Assembly (NCBI RefSeq): GCF_014284175.1
Contig: NZ_JACOGA010000013.1
Location: 88,722-152,721 of the forward strand
Source: Affinundibacterium flavidum
GTDB taxonomy: Bacteria; Pseudomonadota; Gammaproteobacteria; Burkholderiales; Burkholderiaceae_D
DNA length: 64,000 nt
Direction: 5' to 3'
Shown: piece by piece, positions 8,765-17,304 of the stretch
Layout: each line of letters starts with the position of its first letter
Numbering within the stretch: the first letter of the stretch is position 1
Notes under the pieces: model-generated
What the model saw: the letters and a program-made list of their open reading frames with translations, nothing else
Database searches by the model: none
What the model was told of the DNA's origin: nothing
Program-made: the position numbers and the translations under genes

Positions 8765-9667
8765 ATGCAACTTCACTATTATTTTGTTGGCTGTAAGAAA
8801 CTGACGGTCTTTTGTTGCATTCTGCTTTTATGCGCAGGAATGTCCTTGCCAGTATCTGCGGGCGTGTTGGATGAAGATACCTATGTGAACGAGCGCACAA
8901 TTGCGCCAACGATTGATTCTCTCAATGAGAACGTGCTTAGTGAGAACGTGCTTAGTGAGAACGTGATCAATGAGAACGCGAATAGCATTACCTTGGTCGG
9001 CGAAGATGAGTGGTATCCCTACGCGGCACTGAAGGATGGCAAATTGCAAGGGCTGGCGGTGGATATTATTGAAGCAGCTTTTGCTGCTGTGAAAGTTAAG
9101 GTGCAATTCAAATCTGCACCGTATGCGCGCTGTTTGATGTTGGCGGAGTCGGGTCAGGAACTAGCTTGTTTTGATAGTTTGAAAGATGGCAAACTCAATA
9201 AAAAATTCCTATTTCATACTGAGCCTATTTTTAGTGCCGAAATTGGCATTTACGCATTAAGTAATTCGGGTGAAAAAAATGTGCAGCTCAGTACTTTACG
9301 TGGAAAGCAAGTGGGCGTTACGCATGGCTATACTTATACCGATAAAGTGGATACAGACAATTGGATCATTCGTGAAGTAGCACCTACCGACTTATCTAAT
9401 TTACGTAAGCTACTTCGTCAGCGTTCGGCCTATTCCTTGGTTTATACACGCGTAGTTGACCACTTGCTGACTCGCTATCCAGATGAGTTTCGAGGAAAGA
9501 TCAAGCAGGTTGGCAGCCTTAGTCAGAGTGCGTTATTTGTTAGTTTTTCTAAGCAAAGGGCGGAATCTGTGAAATTTGCTGAATTACTGGATGAAGGCTT
9601 ACGTAAGATCAAGAAGAATGGTGAATATGCCAAAATTGAGCAAAAGTGGCAACATCCGCTTCCTTAA
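8765..9667 (+). CDS. Periplasmic solute-binding protein, family 3 (amino-acid type)
   Basis: About 300 residues with an N-terminal signal peptide (FCCILLLCAGMSLPVSAG) and the SBP_bac_3 core: EWYPYAALKDGKLQGLAVDI, VQFKSAPYARCLMLAESG, LRGKQVGVTHGYTY and a C-terminal KIKKNGEYAKIEQKW. Such proteins bind polar amino acids or related solutes. No ABC permease or ATPase genes adjoin, so it is an orphan; many betaproteobacterial orphans of this type lack a known transporter. Residues about 54-74 contain a short repetitive stretch (NENVLSENVLSENVINEN) from a 15-bp tandem duplication, in the linker between signal peptide and folded domain. Confidence 0.8.
   Translation: MQLHYYFVGCKKLTVFCCILLLCAGMSLPVSAGVLDEDTYVNERTIAPTIDSLNENVLSENVLSENVINENANSITLVGEDEWYPYAALKDGKLQGLAVDIIEAAFAAVKVKVQFKSAPYARCLMLAESGQELACFDSLKDGKLNKKFLFHTEPIFSAEIGIYALSNSGEKNVQLSTLRGKQVGVTHGYTYTDKVDTDNWIIREVAPTDLSNLRKLLRQRSAYSLVYTRVVDHLLTRYPDEFRGKIKQVGSLSQSALFVSFSKQRAESVKFAELLDEGLRKIKKNGEYAKIEQKWQHPLP
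8924..8980 (+). repeat. 15-bp tandem repeat inside the binding-protein gene
   Basis: The unit GAGAACGTGCTTAGT occurs twice exactly and then in degenerate form (GAGAACGTGATCAAT, GAGAACGCGAATAGC). It encodes repeated Asn-Val-Leu-Ser-Glu pentapeptides in the exported linker, and being in frame it keeps the gene intact. Confidence 0.85.
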
Positions 9668-9713
9668 CTTTTGCCCGAATTAAGGAAGTCGACGCAAACT
9701 GCGTAGATAAAAA

Positions 9714-10652
9714 TTAGTAACCAATAGTTTGCGCAGCTTCATGAACTAATTGCTTAAACAAATCGTGACGCATACTCGCAATTTCTCCACGTTTGACCGC
9801 ATCCAATACGGTGCAACCAGGCTCGGTATGATGATGGCAATTGTAGAATTTACAGTGTCCCAGATGCGGTAAGAATTCAGGGAATGCGCGCTCCAACATG
9901 CCTTCGCTCAAATGATGCAAACCGAATTCCTGAAAGCCAGGCGAATCGATCACATACGTTCGCTCGCCCTGATATTTTTCCATTTGAAACAAACGGGTAA
10001 ATGTCGTTGTATGTTTGCCGGTGTCTAAGGCAGCAGAGATCTCACGGGTCGCGATGTCTGCATCGGGAATTAAGAGATTGATTAAAGAAGATTTCCCCAT
10101 ACCTGATTGGCCGATCAGAATCGTACTTTGCCCTTGTATCAGCGACAGCATTTTTTCGCGGGTGGCTTCGGCTTGGGCTGTCACAGATACTTCGTGTACT
10201 GGATAACCAAGGGAAGCATACAGCCCGACCCGTTCTCTGGCCTTGGGCAGGCTGGCGCTCACGTCAATTTTATTTAAGACGATGTGTGCTTTGATGCCAG
10301 AGGATTCTGATGCGACTAAAGCACGGGAAATTAAATCATCCGAAAAGCTAGGTTCAGTCGCGACCACCACAATTAATTGCGTGAGATTAGCCGCCAACAT
10401 TTTTGATTTATATTGATCGGATCGATACAGTAAAGTGCTGCGCGGCACGATCGCTTCGATCACGCCTTGATTCGCTGAAGTCAGTTGGTATTCGACCACA
10501 TCACCGACCGCTACATCACTTTTTTTGCCGCGCGTGACGCAGTGTAATTTGATATCTTGAGCTTGAATCAGATAGTGCCGACCATGTGCCGCGATAACGG
10601 TGCCTTGCTCAGTCGGCGCAGGTTTTTTTTGCGAGGAAAATTTCTTAGACAT
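9714..10652 (-). CDS. rsgA: Ribosome small-subunit biogenesis GTPase RsgA
   Basis: RsgA is a circularly permuted GTPase that helps mature the 30S subunit. Seen here: an OB-fold (about residues 18-90), the G4 motif VLNKID near 141, then the P-loop GQSGMGKSSL near 183, DSPGFQEFG (G3), and the zinc-knuckle CKFYNCHHHTEPGC near the C-terminus. The order G4-G1-G3 is the hallmark permutation. At 312 residues it has the normal length. It is the last gene of a minus-strand run M48 protease, pterin dehydratase, rsgA, with 9 bases between it and the dehydratase gene. Confidence 0.97.
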   Translation of the reverse strand: MSKKFSSQKKPAPTEQGTVIAAHGRHYLIQAQDIKLHCVTRGKKSDVAVGDVVEYQLTSANQGVIEAIVPRSTLLYRSDQYKSKMLAANLTQLIVVVATEPSFSDDLISRALVASESSGIKAHIVLNKIDVSASLPKARERVGLYASLGYPVHEVSVTAQAEATREKMLSLIQGQSTILIGQSGMGKSSLINLLIPDADIATREISAALDTGKHTTTFTRLFQMEKYQGERTYVIDSPGFQEFGLHHLSEGMLERAFPEFLPHLGHCKFYNCHHHTEPGCTVLDAVKRGEIASMRHDLFKQLVHEAAQTIGY

Positions 10653-10661
10653 GCAGTGTGA

Positions 10662-11009
10662 TTAACCGAAAGTCTGCGTGAAAATGACATCGATCTTTGC
10701 GGCACAAATAAAGTCATTTTCTGAGATGCCACCCTTGCCAGCGTTAACAGTGTGCGTATCAAATTTAACGACGCAACGATTGTAAGTGACGATCAATTCT
10801 GGATGATGGTCTTCTTCGTGAATGGTGTATGCTATGGCGTTCACAAAGGCGAGCGTCTCGTAATAATTCTTAAAGTTGTAAGTTTTGACGATACGGGGGC
10901 CGTCTTGTGCCCAGCCTGGTGTGGCTGCGAAATAGCTTGCCAGTTCGCCGTCTTGCAGACCGATTTCTGTATGTGCCGATTTTTTTGCTAAGAGATCAGA
11001 AGTTTTCAT
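10662..11009 (-). CDS. phhB: 4a-hydroxytetrahydrobiopterin dehydratase (PCD/PhhB)
   Basis: This small enzyme dehydrates the 4a-hydroxypterin made by aromatic amino-acid hydroxylases, regenerating the cofactor. The 115-residue length and the motif EEDHHPELIVTYN with the following VKFDTHTVNAGGISENDF-like tail are diagnostic. No phenylalanine hydroxylase gene is visible, so its partner is elsewhere or it serves pterin-dependent molybdenum cofactor metabolism. It lies between the M48 protease gene and rsgA. The 93 bases to the M48 stop contain short degenerate AAATTAAGTC repeats. Confidence 0.93.
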   Translation of the reverse strand: MKTSDLLAKKSAHTEIGLQDGELASYFAATPGWAQDGPRIVKTYNFKNYYETLAFVNAIAYTIHEEDHHPELIVTYNRCVVKFDTHTVNAGKGGISENDFICAAKIDVIFTQTFG

Positions 11010-11070
11010 GGTATTGAAGTTAGTTTCTTAAATTGTTGTTCAAATTTTTGGTCTATGAAATTACGCCGAC

Positions 11071-11110
11071 AATTAAGTCAAATTAAGTCAAATTAAGCTA
11101 AATTAAGTTA
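11071..11110. repeat. AAATTAAGTC-type short tandem repeat
   Basis: About four degenerate 10-bp units (AATTAAGTCA, AATTAAGTCA, AATTAAGCTA, AATTAAGTTA) between phhB and the M48 gene, running up to and just into the M48 stop region. Confidence 0.7.
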
Positions 11111-12374
11111 ATGTCGCCTGTTGATGCAGGTGCGCAATCCGTATGGATGCCGGTGGATGCGAATCATAAAACGCCGAGTGTATTGGGTCTGGCGTTAGCG
11201 TGGACGCATTATCTTCATACAATTTAACCAGTGCCGAAACGAGGTCATTAGCATTCGTATGTTTCACTGCAAAAGCATCGGCTTCAAATTCATGTTTGCG
11301 TGAGCTGATAGAAGTTAATGGTGATAACACGAAAGTAAACACTGGCAAGGTCAGCATAAATAAAATTAAGGCCATTGCATTATTGGATGAGGCAAACAAA
11401 ATCGGATCGACACCCAAGCCCGTAAAAAACCAGACTTGCTGTTTCAAATAGCCAAGCAAGGCCAGAAATCCTAGTGATACTGCAAACATGACTATCATAC
11501 GTTTGACGATATGTTTGAGCTTGAAGTGACCGAGTTCATGCGCTAGTACCGCTTCGACTTCTTGTGGTGCCAGGCGTGTGATTAAGGTGTCAAAGAACAC
11601 GATACGTTTGGTTTTGCCAAAACCTGAAAAGTAGGCATTGCCATGCGCACTGCGTTTTGAGCCATCCATGACAAACAAACCGCTGGACGCGAAACCCACA
11701 CGGCTCATCAGGCCTTCAATGCGAGTACGTAAACTGTCGTCTGCCAAGGGGGTAAATTTATTAAACAGGGGCGCGATCCAGGTTGGAAAAATCAACATCA
11801 TCAAGAGTTGGAAACCACTCCAGACTATCCATGCATACAGCCACCACAAGTCTCCTGATTTGTCCATCAAACTGATGACCACCCATACTAGAGGCAGTCC
11901 TATTGCGGCACCGATCAGGCCGCCTTTGATCATGTCGCTGAAAAATAATTTGAGCGTCATTTTGTTAAAACCAAATTTTTCTTCTAAAACAAATTGACGA
12001 TATAAATCGAAAGGCAGATCCAGTGCGCCACTGATCAGCGCGAAGGCAGCGATCAAGCTCAGTTGATACGTCATGCCATCACCCAGCCATTTATACAGGC
12101 TCACAGCCAGCAATTGTAAACCACCAAACAAAGTAAAAGCGAGTAAGACCAATACGCTGATAAATAAGGAAAGCAAGCCAAACTTGGTTTTTGCAATGGT
12201 GTAGTCAGCCGCTTTTTGATGCGCGTCTAATCCAATTTTTTCACTAAACTCAGTGGGGACCGCTGCACGATGCTGGCTGACGTGGCGTAATTGGCGTGAC
12301 GATAGCCAAAATTGCAAACTGACAGTGATACCAAGAAAAACAATGAATAAAACCGAAAACGTGTATGAATTCAT
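11103..12374 (-). CDS. M48 family membrane metalloprotease (CAAX prenyl protease 1/Ste24-like)
   Basis: A 423-residue membrane protein with several hydrophobic helices (LLSLFISVLVLLAFTLFGGL, MLIFPTWIAPLFNKFTPL), an N-terminal Ste24-type region, the zinc motif HELGHFKLKH (about residues 280-289) and the third-ligand segment EFEADAFAV. The family cleaves peptides at the membrane; bacterial members take part in membrane protein quality control, since prenylated CAAX substrates are absent. It heads the minus-strand run with phhB and rsgA. The start has only a weak ribosome-binding site; upstream lies a palindromic element. Confidence 0.92.
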   Translation of the reverse strand: MNSYTFSVLFIVFLGITVSLQFWLSSRQLRHVSQHRAAVPTEFSEKIGLDAHQKAADYTIAKTKFGLLSLFISVLVLLAFTLFGGLQLLAVSLYKWLGDGMTYQLSLIAAFALISGALDLPFDLYRQFVLEEKFGFNKMTLKLFFSDMIKGGLIGAAIGLPLVWVVISLMDKSGDLWWLYAWIVWSGFQLLMMLIFPTWIAPLFNKFTPLADDSLRTRIEGLMSRVGFASSGLFVMDGSKRSAHGNAYFSGFGKTKRIVFFDTLITRLAPQEVEAVLAHELGHFKLKHIVKRMIVMFAVSLGFLALLGYLKQQVWFFTGLGVDPILFASSNNAMALILFMLTLPVFTFVLSPLTSISSRKHEFEADAFAVKHTNANDLVSALVKLYEDNASTLTPDPIHSAFYDSHPPASIRIAHLHQQATLT

Positions 12375-12438
12375 GGGAAAATGCTGCTTTATCAGAAAAA
12401 GTGTTCAAGGCAATTATCTAAAATTAAACTTTACATTT

Positions 12439-12546
12439 ATAGGACTTACGCAAAACAGACGCTGGCGTCGTTGTGTTCGCCTTGTCGTACAATTTGTACT
12501 GTCTGCGGCTCCACGCCTAGCCAGCGCAATTTTGCGTAAGTCCTAT
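12439..12546. repeat. 108-bp palindromic intergenic element (ATAGGACTTACGC ends)
   Basis: The outer 17 bases ATAGGACTTACGCAAAA (12439-12455) are perfectly repeated in inverse at 12530-12546 (TTTTGCGTAAGTCCTAT). The inverted match resumes inside with CGCTGGC/GCCAGCG and GTACAA/TTGTAC at the centre. Beyond the ends, TTTACATTT on the left pairs with AAATGTAAA on the right after a 6-base offset. There is no coding capacity. It lies between the divergent M48 and orn genes and must be present in any leader transcribed across it. Confidence 0.8.
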
Positions 12547-12632
12547 TGTTTTAAATGTAAATTAGTTGAAACTGAGTTAAAACTTAGTTGTAATTTTAGA
12601 ATTGATGCCAAATTAGCGTCCTAGGAAGAATT

Positions 12633-13238
12633 ATGTCACAAGAGAGCAATGTTCAAGTAACTGAAACCACAACCGCAGTTCCAGCCAAGCCAGCTAAACC
12701 CAATGAAATGAATTTGATCTGGGTGGATATGGAGATGACAGGACTTGATCCTGACAATGACAAGATCATCGAAATTGCTGTGGTGGTTACGGATATGCAA
12801 TTAAACATACTGGCAGAAGGCCCGGTTTTTGCGATCCACCAATCCGATGAAGTCTTGAATAAGATGGATGCCTGGAACAAAGGAACCCACGGTCGTTCGG
12901 GCTTGATTGATCGGGTAAAGGCTTCCACGGTAACGGAAGCGGATGCAGAAAAAGCCTTAATCGCTTTCCTGAAATCCTTTGTGCCAGCAGGTAAATCGCC
13001 GATGTGCGGCAACACGATCTGCCAGGATAGGCGCTTTATGTTCCGTGGTATGCCTAAGTTGGAAGAATTTTTCCACTACCGCAATCTTGATGTGTCGACG
13101 CTCAAGGAATTGTGCCGCCGTTGGAAACCAGCTTTAAGCAGTGGTTTTAAAAAGCATCAAAAACATACGGCCTTGGCCGATATCATTGAGTCTATCGAAG
13201 AGTTGAAATACTATCGCGAGCACTTTATCAAGGAGTAA
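12633..13238 (+). CDS. orn: Oligoribonuclease
   Basis: Orn degrades 2-5 nt RNAs and the c-di-GMP product pGpG to mononucleotides. The DEDDh exonuclease motifs are plain: DMEMTGLDPDNDKIIEIA (Asp-x-Glu), the middle Asp region GNTICQDRRFM, and HTALADIIESIEEL with the catalytic His. The 201 residues include an N-terminal Thr/Ala/Pro-rich extension of about 25 residues before the core (NLIWVDMEMTG). ATG 12633 follows a good AGGAAG. As the pGpG hydrolase it is relevant to any c-di-GMP signalling in the cell. Confidence 0.97.
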   Translation: MSQESNVQVTETTTAVPAKPAKPNEMNLIWVDMEMTGLDPDNDKIIEIAVVVTDMQLNILAEGPVFAIHQSDEVLNKMDAWNKGTHGRSGLIDRVKASTVTEADAEKALIAFLKSFVPAGKSPMCGNTICQDRRFMFRGMPKLEEFFHYRNLDVSTLKELCRRWKPALSSGFKKHQKHTALADIIESIEELKYYREHFIKE

Positions 13239-13276
13239 ATTCTGGAGTAAATTCTGGAACAAATTCCGAATAGACG

Positions 13277-13315
13277 AAAAAATGGCTGACCGCAAACAGG
13301 TCAGCCATTTTTTTT
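13277..13315. terminator. Bidirectional terminator between orn and the FKBP gene
   Basis: A stem AAAATGGCTGACC/GGTCAGCCATTTT with a 7-base loop, flanked by A- and T-runs, sits between two convergent genes and serves both. Confidence 0.9.
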
Positions 13316-13340
13316 GCAGAAATTGAAGTGAATTGGGGGA

Positions 13341-13697
13341 TTACACGCCCAATAATTCCACTTCAAAAATCAAAGTTGCATTCGGTGGAATGACGCCGCC
13401 TGCGCCACGTGGACCGTAGCCAAGTGCGGCAGGGATCGTTAAAACACGGGTGCCGCCCACTTTCATTCCTTGCACGCCTTCATCCCACCCCTTGATTACT
13501 TGACCAGCGCCGAGTGCAAACTCAAATGGTGTGCCACGGTCTTTGCTGGAATCAAATTTTTTGCCAGCGCTGCCGTCTGGATTTTGTAACCAGCCTGTGT
13601 AATGAACTTCAACATTTTGCCCAGTAGTCGCTTCTGCGCCCGTACCTTCGATTTTGTCTTCGTACTGTAAGCCGCTGACGGTGGTGATTGATGACAT
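13341..13697 (-). CDS. FKBP-type peptidyl-prolyl cis-trans isomerase
   Basis: A single 118-residue FKBP domain catalysing proline isomerisation during protein folding. Core residues are visible: VEVHYTGWL, KFDSSKDRG, PFEFALGAGQVIKGWDEGV, GGTRVLTIP and LGYGPRGAGGVIPPNATLIFEV. There is no signal peptide, so it is cytoplasmic. AAGGAA precedes the ATG. It is monocistronic, convergent with orn. Confidence 0.95.
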   Translation of the reverse strand: MSSITTVSGLQYEDKIEGTGAEATTGQNVEVHYTGWLQNPDGSAGKKFDSSKDRGTPFEFALGAGQVIKGWDEGVQGMKVGGTRVLTIPAALGYGPRGAGGVIPPNATLIFEVELLGV

Positions 13698-13793
13698 AAA
13701 ATTTCCTTGAGATAAATAGGTAAAACAAATTAGGGTAAGTCCGGATAGTCTGATATTGAGTAGGTCGAGTAGCTCAGTTGCAACTTAGTTTCA

Positions 13794-13837
13794 GCTCAAT
13801 TTCGGCTCAATTTCGGCTCAATTTCAACTCAATTTCG
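13794..13837. repeat. 11-bp tandem repeat (GCTCAATTTCG), four units
   Basis: Four consecutive units, GCTCAATTTCG twice, then GCTCAATTTCA and ACTCAATTTCG, in the divergent spacer between the FKBP and EI24 genes. No other function is visible in this spacer. Confidence 0.85.
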
Positions 13838-13964
13838 GCTTAAGGGTGCCATTTTAGTGGAAAACCTCATCGCCTTGTCAGCTTCATCTAGCGCGCTTAG
13901 CTTGCTTGCCGCAATTGCAAGGTAAAATAGGCCTTTGCACTAACTGTTGGTAAAGGTAGTTACA

Positions 13965-14792
13965 ATGAATTTCACTGCAGTATTACGTTCTTGGGCACGC
14001 GCGTTGTCGACGCAGTTTCGCTTCAAAATATTATTATTGAGCGTGATTCCTTTACTGATTTCTTTGGCAGTATGGGGTGGATTGATGGCTTGGCGCTTGC
14101 AGGCTGTGTTTGATTTCATACAATCCTATTTTTCCAATCACGATGGTTTTACTAATGCTAGTGCGATTCTGAACTCACTCGGCTTGTTAGCTTTAAAAAC
14201 CGTGATCGTTCCATTATTAGCGATGTGGTTGTTATTGCCTTTGGTGATCATTACCAGCCTCTTATTTATCGGCGTACTGGTGATGCCGACGATCGCTAAA
14301 CACGTAGGGCAACGCGATTTTCCGCAACTCGAACTGCGCCGGGGAAGTTCATTTTTGGCTAGTCTGGGGTTTTCTCTCGGGTCTTTTTTTCTTTTTGTGT
14401 TTGCCTGGGTCGTGACTTTGCCGCTGTTTTTTGTGCCGCCAATCTATGTTTTGGTACAGCCATTATTGTGGGGTTGGCTAACCTATCGTGTAATGAGTTA
14501 TGACGCGCTTGCCCCCTTTGCCGATAAGCAGGAGCGCCAATTACTGGTCGCCAGACATCGCGGTTCTTTGCTTTTAATTGGCCTTATCGCTGGATGGTTT
14601 AGTGGCCTGCCTTCGATGTTGTGGATGGGCGGAGCGATGTCGATGGCCTACGTCGCATTTTTCCCTATTTTTGTTAGCTTGGCGATCTGGGCTTATTTAC
14701 TAATCTTTATTTTTACCGGCTTGTGGTACCAACATTTTTGCCTTGATGCTTTGCAAGTATTGCGTCAGGAACGACATGCAGAAGTAATTTGA
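13965..14792 (+). CDS. EI24 domain (CysZ-like) membrane protein
   Basis: A 275-residue polytopic membrane protein with about six long hydrophobic segments (ILLLSVIPLLISLAVWGGL, MWLLLPLVIITSLLFIGVL, GFSLGSFFLFVFAW) and family-typical PLLWGWLTYRVMSYDALA. EI24/CysZ relatives include sulfate transporters, but many betaproteobacterial members are uncharacterised and no sulfur-assimilation genes adjoin. The ATG at 13965 has AAAGGT at a good distance and is preferred over an upstream in-frame TTG. About 70 bases separate it from the CinA-type gene, with which it could be co-transcribed. Confidence 0.83.
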   Translation: MNFTAVLRSWARALSTQFRFKILLLSVIPLLISLAVWGGLMAWRLQAVFDFIQSYFSNHDGFTNASAILNSLGLLALKTVIVPLLAMWLLLPLVIITSLLFIGVLVMPTIAKHVGQRDFPQLELRRGSSFLASLGFSLGSFFLFVFAWVVTLPLFFVPPIYVLVQPLLWGWLTYRVMSYDALAPFADKQERQLLVARHRGSLLLIGLIAGWFSGLPSMLWMGGAMSMAYVAFFPIFVSLAIWAYLLIFIFTGLWYQHFCLDALQVLRQERHAEVI

Positions 14793-14862
14793 ATAATTTA
14801 ACGCTTAAGTGAGTACGCTTGAGTGCATACTCATAAACGCTTAAATCACGATGGAGTAAACG

Positions 14863-15648
14863 ATGGCAATTGGTTTGATTATTGTGGGTGATGAAATTTT
14901 GTCTGGCAAACGGGTTGATCAGCATTTGCCGAAAGTCATTGCGCTCTTGAAAGAGCGCGGTTTAAGCCTAGATTGGGCAGAGTATGTGGGTGACGACAGA
15001 GCCAGAATTACAGCGACTTTGCAGCGTAGTTTCGCGAGTGGCGACATTGTATTTAGCACGGGGGGAATCGGTGCGACACCCGATGATCACACTCGCCAGT
15101 GTGCAGCGGCGGCATTAGGTTTGTCTGTGGTTTTGCATCCTGAAGCGCAAGAGTTGATTCATCAACGTATTGTCGAAATGAATTTAACCCTTGATATTCC
15201 TACTGAATTGTATGGTCCTGATTACTGGCGTCGTTTGCAAATGGGAGAATTCCCTGAAGGTGCAGCCATCATTCCAAATTCCTTCAATAAAATTCCCGGA
15301 TTTGCGATCAATAATCACTATTTTGTACCAGGCTTTCCAGTGATGGCGTGGCCTATGATTGCTTGGGTGTTAGATACGCATTATTCCCATCTATTTCATC
15401 AACAGCCGCATGATGAAAAAGCCTTGTTAGTCTACGAGATTGCAGAGTCCACGCTAACGCCCATGATGGAAACATTGGAAGCAGCATATCCCTTGATCAA
15501 AGTGTTCAGTCTGCCCAGTGTAGGCAGTGAAACAATACGCCGTCATATCGAATTGGGTGTCAAAGGTGAGCCAACTCAAGTTGCAGCAGCCTTTGTTGAA
15601 ATGTGTTCAGGTTTAGATGCACTAAGAGCTGAGTACGAGCTTATCTGA
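14863..15648 (+). CDS. CinA N-terminal-type molybdopterin-binding protein
   Basis: A 261-residue protein with the MoaB/MogA-type fold: LIIVGDEILSGKRVDQ at the N-terminus and FSTGGIGATPDDHTRQ around residue 65. It corresponds to the N-terminal (COG1058) half of CinA and lacks the C-terminal nicotinamide-nucleotide amidase domain, as in many stand-alone homologues. Related domains have ADP-ribose pyrophosphatase activity, but the role of this form is uncertain. ATG 14863 follows GGAG. Confidence 0.88.
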   Translation: MAIGLIIVGDEILSGKRVDQHLPKVIALLKERGLSLDWAEYVGDDRARITATLQRSFASGDIVFSTGGIGATPDDHTRQCAAAALGLSVVLHPEAQELIHQRIVEMNLTLDIPTELYGPDYWRRLQMGEFPEGAAIIPNSFNKIPGFAINNHYFVPGFPVMAWPMIAWVLDTHYSHLFHQQPHDEKALLVYEIAESTLTPMMETLEAAYPLIKVFSLPSVGSETIRRHIELGVKGEPTQVAAAFVEMCSGLDALRAEYELI

Positions 15649-15717
15649 TATCGCTAAGATGTCCGGATGAATCGCTGAATCAACGTGGACCATCTACTGA
15701 TTTGACATGGAATACTT

Positions 15718-17037
15718 ATGCCTAAGATTAAATTTACGCTGATTTCGACCAAAGATGCCTTATTCGCGTTTGGTCCTATCGTCTTGATGGTGATCGCGGT
15801 CTTGTTTGCGGCGTATTACTTTGTTGACCCCGCTCCGGGTAAAACTTTGGATTTCAGTGCAGGTCAGGAAAACAGCGCATACGAAGGTTTTGCCAAACAG
15901 TATGCAGAAGAGTTGGCAAAGAATCAGATCACGGTTCGTGTACATAAGTCGCAAGGTTCGCAAGAAAATTTACGTCAAATTAGTGACTCGGAATCGAATA
16001 TTGACATCGGCTTTGTGCAGAGCGGATCGACCAATCAGGCAGACGCTGAAGCGAATGGATTGACTTCTCTTGGCAGCTTGTTTTATGAGCCAATCTGGAT
16101 TTTTTATCGCGGTAAAAAAGAACTTGCTAACTTGCGCGAATTAAAAGGGCAAAGAATTAATCTTGGCCCTGATGGCTACGGTGTACGACGTTTGTTTCAA
16201 CAGATTTTAGAAGTGAATAATCTGGAAGAAAACGATGTGCATATCCAGCAATTAGAAAGCACACCCGCCACGGTCGCTTTTATAGAAGGGAAGGTGGACG
16301 TATTGGTGATGAGCTCTGCATCAGATTCTTTACTCGTGCAAATGTTATTGCAAACGCCGGGCGTTAAGTTATTTGATTTTGTGCAGGCTGAAGCTTACAC
16401 GCGTCGCTTTCCATTCTTGTCGCATGTGTTGCTGCCGCGCGGCATAGTGAATATGGGCAAGGATATTCCATCGCGCGATTATCATTTGATTTCTCCGACT
16501 GCTACCCTAGTTGCGCATGAAAGCTTGCATCCGGCCTTGATCAGTTTGTTTTTACAAGCTGCCAAAAAAATACACGGTGGTGCGAACTGGTTTAGCCGAC
16601 AAGGAGAGTTTCCTTCTGATCGATTTACCGAAATTGCGGTTGAACCGCAGGCAGAAAAATTTTATAAAAATGGCCCCCCATTTTTGCAGCGATATTTGAG
16701 TTTTTGGATGTCGAATTTTTTAGAGCGTATGTGGGTCTTGCTCATTGCTTTCGGGGCTTTGGCTTTGCCATTGTCAAAGATTATTCCACCGCTGTACGTG
16801 TGGCGAGTTAGATCAAGAATTTATCGTTGGTATGGCCAATTACGTTCGGTTGAACACACCTTAGACGATGCAACGCCGAAACAACGTAAGCAAATTGCGC
16901 AGGAGCAATTGCAGCGTTTAAACGAGATAGAAATGAAAGTAAATCATATTTCCATCCCTTTATCGTATGCAGAAGAATTGTATGGGCTGCGTAGTCACAT
17001 TCAATTTGTCCGTAAGCGTATCGTTGACGGCGAGTAG
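15718..17037 (+). CDS. TAXI-family TRAP solute-binding protein anchored by two membrane segments
   Basis: Residues about 15-35 form a transmembrane anchor (PIVLMVIAVLFAAYYF), followed by the TAXI/NMT1-like periplasmic domain (DIGFVQSGSTNQADAE, INLGPDGYGVRRLFQQIL, KVDVLVMSSASDSLL). Unusually, a second membrane segment near residue 340 (MWVLLIAFGALALPL) leads to a basic, helical tail of about 90 residues (RVRSRIYRWYGQL) that would face the cytoplasm. No TRAP permease genes lie next to it, so either it works with a distant permease or it signals rather than transports. The fold call is firm; the role is not known. Confidence 0.85.
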   Translation: MPKIKFTLISTKDALFAFGPIVLMVIAVLFAAYYFVDPAPGKTLDFSAGQENSAYEGFAKQYAEELAKNQITVRVHKSQGSQENLRQISDSESNIDIGFVQSGSTNQADAEANGLTSLGSLFYEPIWIFYRGKKELANLRELKGQRINLGPDGYGVRRLFQQILEVNNLEENDVHIQQLESTPATVAFIEGKVDVLVMSSASDSLLVQMLLQTPGVKLFDFVQAEAYTRRFPFLSHVLLPRGIVNMGKDIPSRDYHLISPTATLVAHESLHPALISLFLQAAKKIHGGANWFSRQGEFPSDRFTEIAVEPQAEKFYKNGPPFLQRYLSFWMSNFLERMWVLLIAFGALALPLSKIIPPLYVWRVRSRIYRWYGQLRSVEHTLDDATPKQRKQIAQEQLQRLNEIEMKVNHISIPLSYAEELYGLRSHIQFVRKRIVDGE

Positions 17038-17094
17038 AAAGCAGTAGAGAGGGAGGGCGCTTACTAAAGAAGTTGTGGCGAGAATCTAAAACTC

Positions 17095-17192
17095 AGGTAC
17101 CACCTCAGCACAGAGACACACGAAATCACAAGATGGAGGGGAGTATCTTGCTCTTTCACAGGTAGGTGTGTGCCTCTGTACGTCAGTGGTTC
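17095..17192. repeat. Degenerate inverted repeat (CACAGAGACACAC type)
   Basis: Arms 17101-17123 and about 17169-17191 are inverted copies with roughly 17 of 23 matches, centred on the blocks CACAGAGACACAC and GTGTGCCTCTGTAC. They lie in the 267-base spacer between the convergent TAXI and porin-like genes, which is otherwise empty. It resembles the CACAGAGACACAGAG-type palindromes of many bacterial genomes but is worn. Confidence 0.5.
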
Positions 17193-17304
17193 TTTTTGCA
17201 TAGCTTTCAATCAGCCTTGTTGTCCTGCTGTCATTCCCTAAAAATTTACCAGGAAAATTCAGCAGCTTGGACTATCGGGCTAAGTGAAAGTTCTTTCAAA
17301 TTGT

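Noticed and set aside
12253..12624. 123-codon plus-strand frame across the M48 start and the palindromic element
   Set aside because: It overlaps the antisense of the M48 gene and the inverted repeats; composition is not protein-like.
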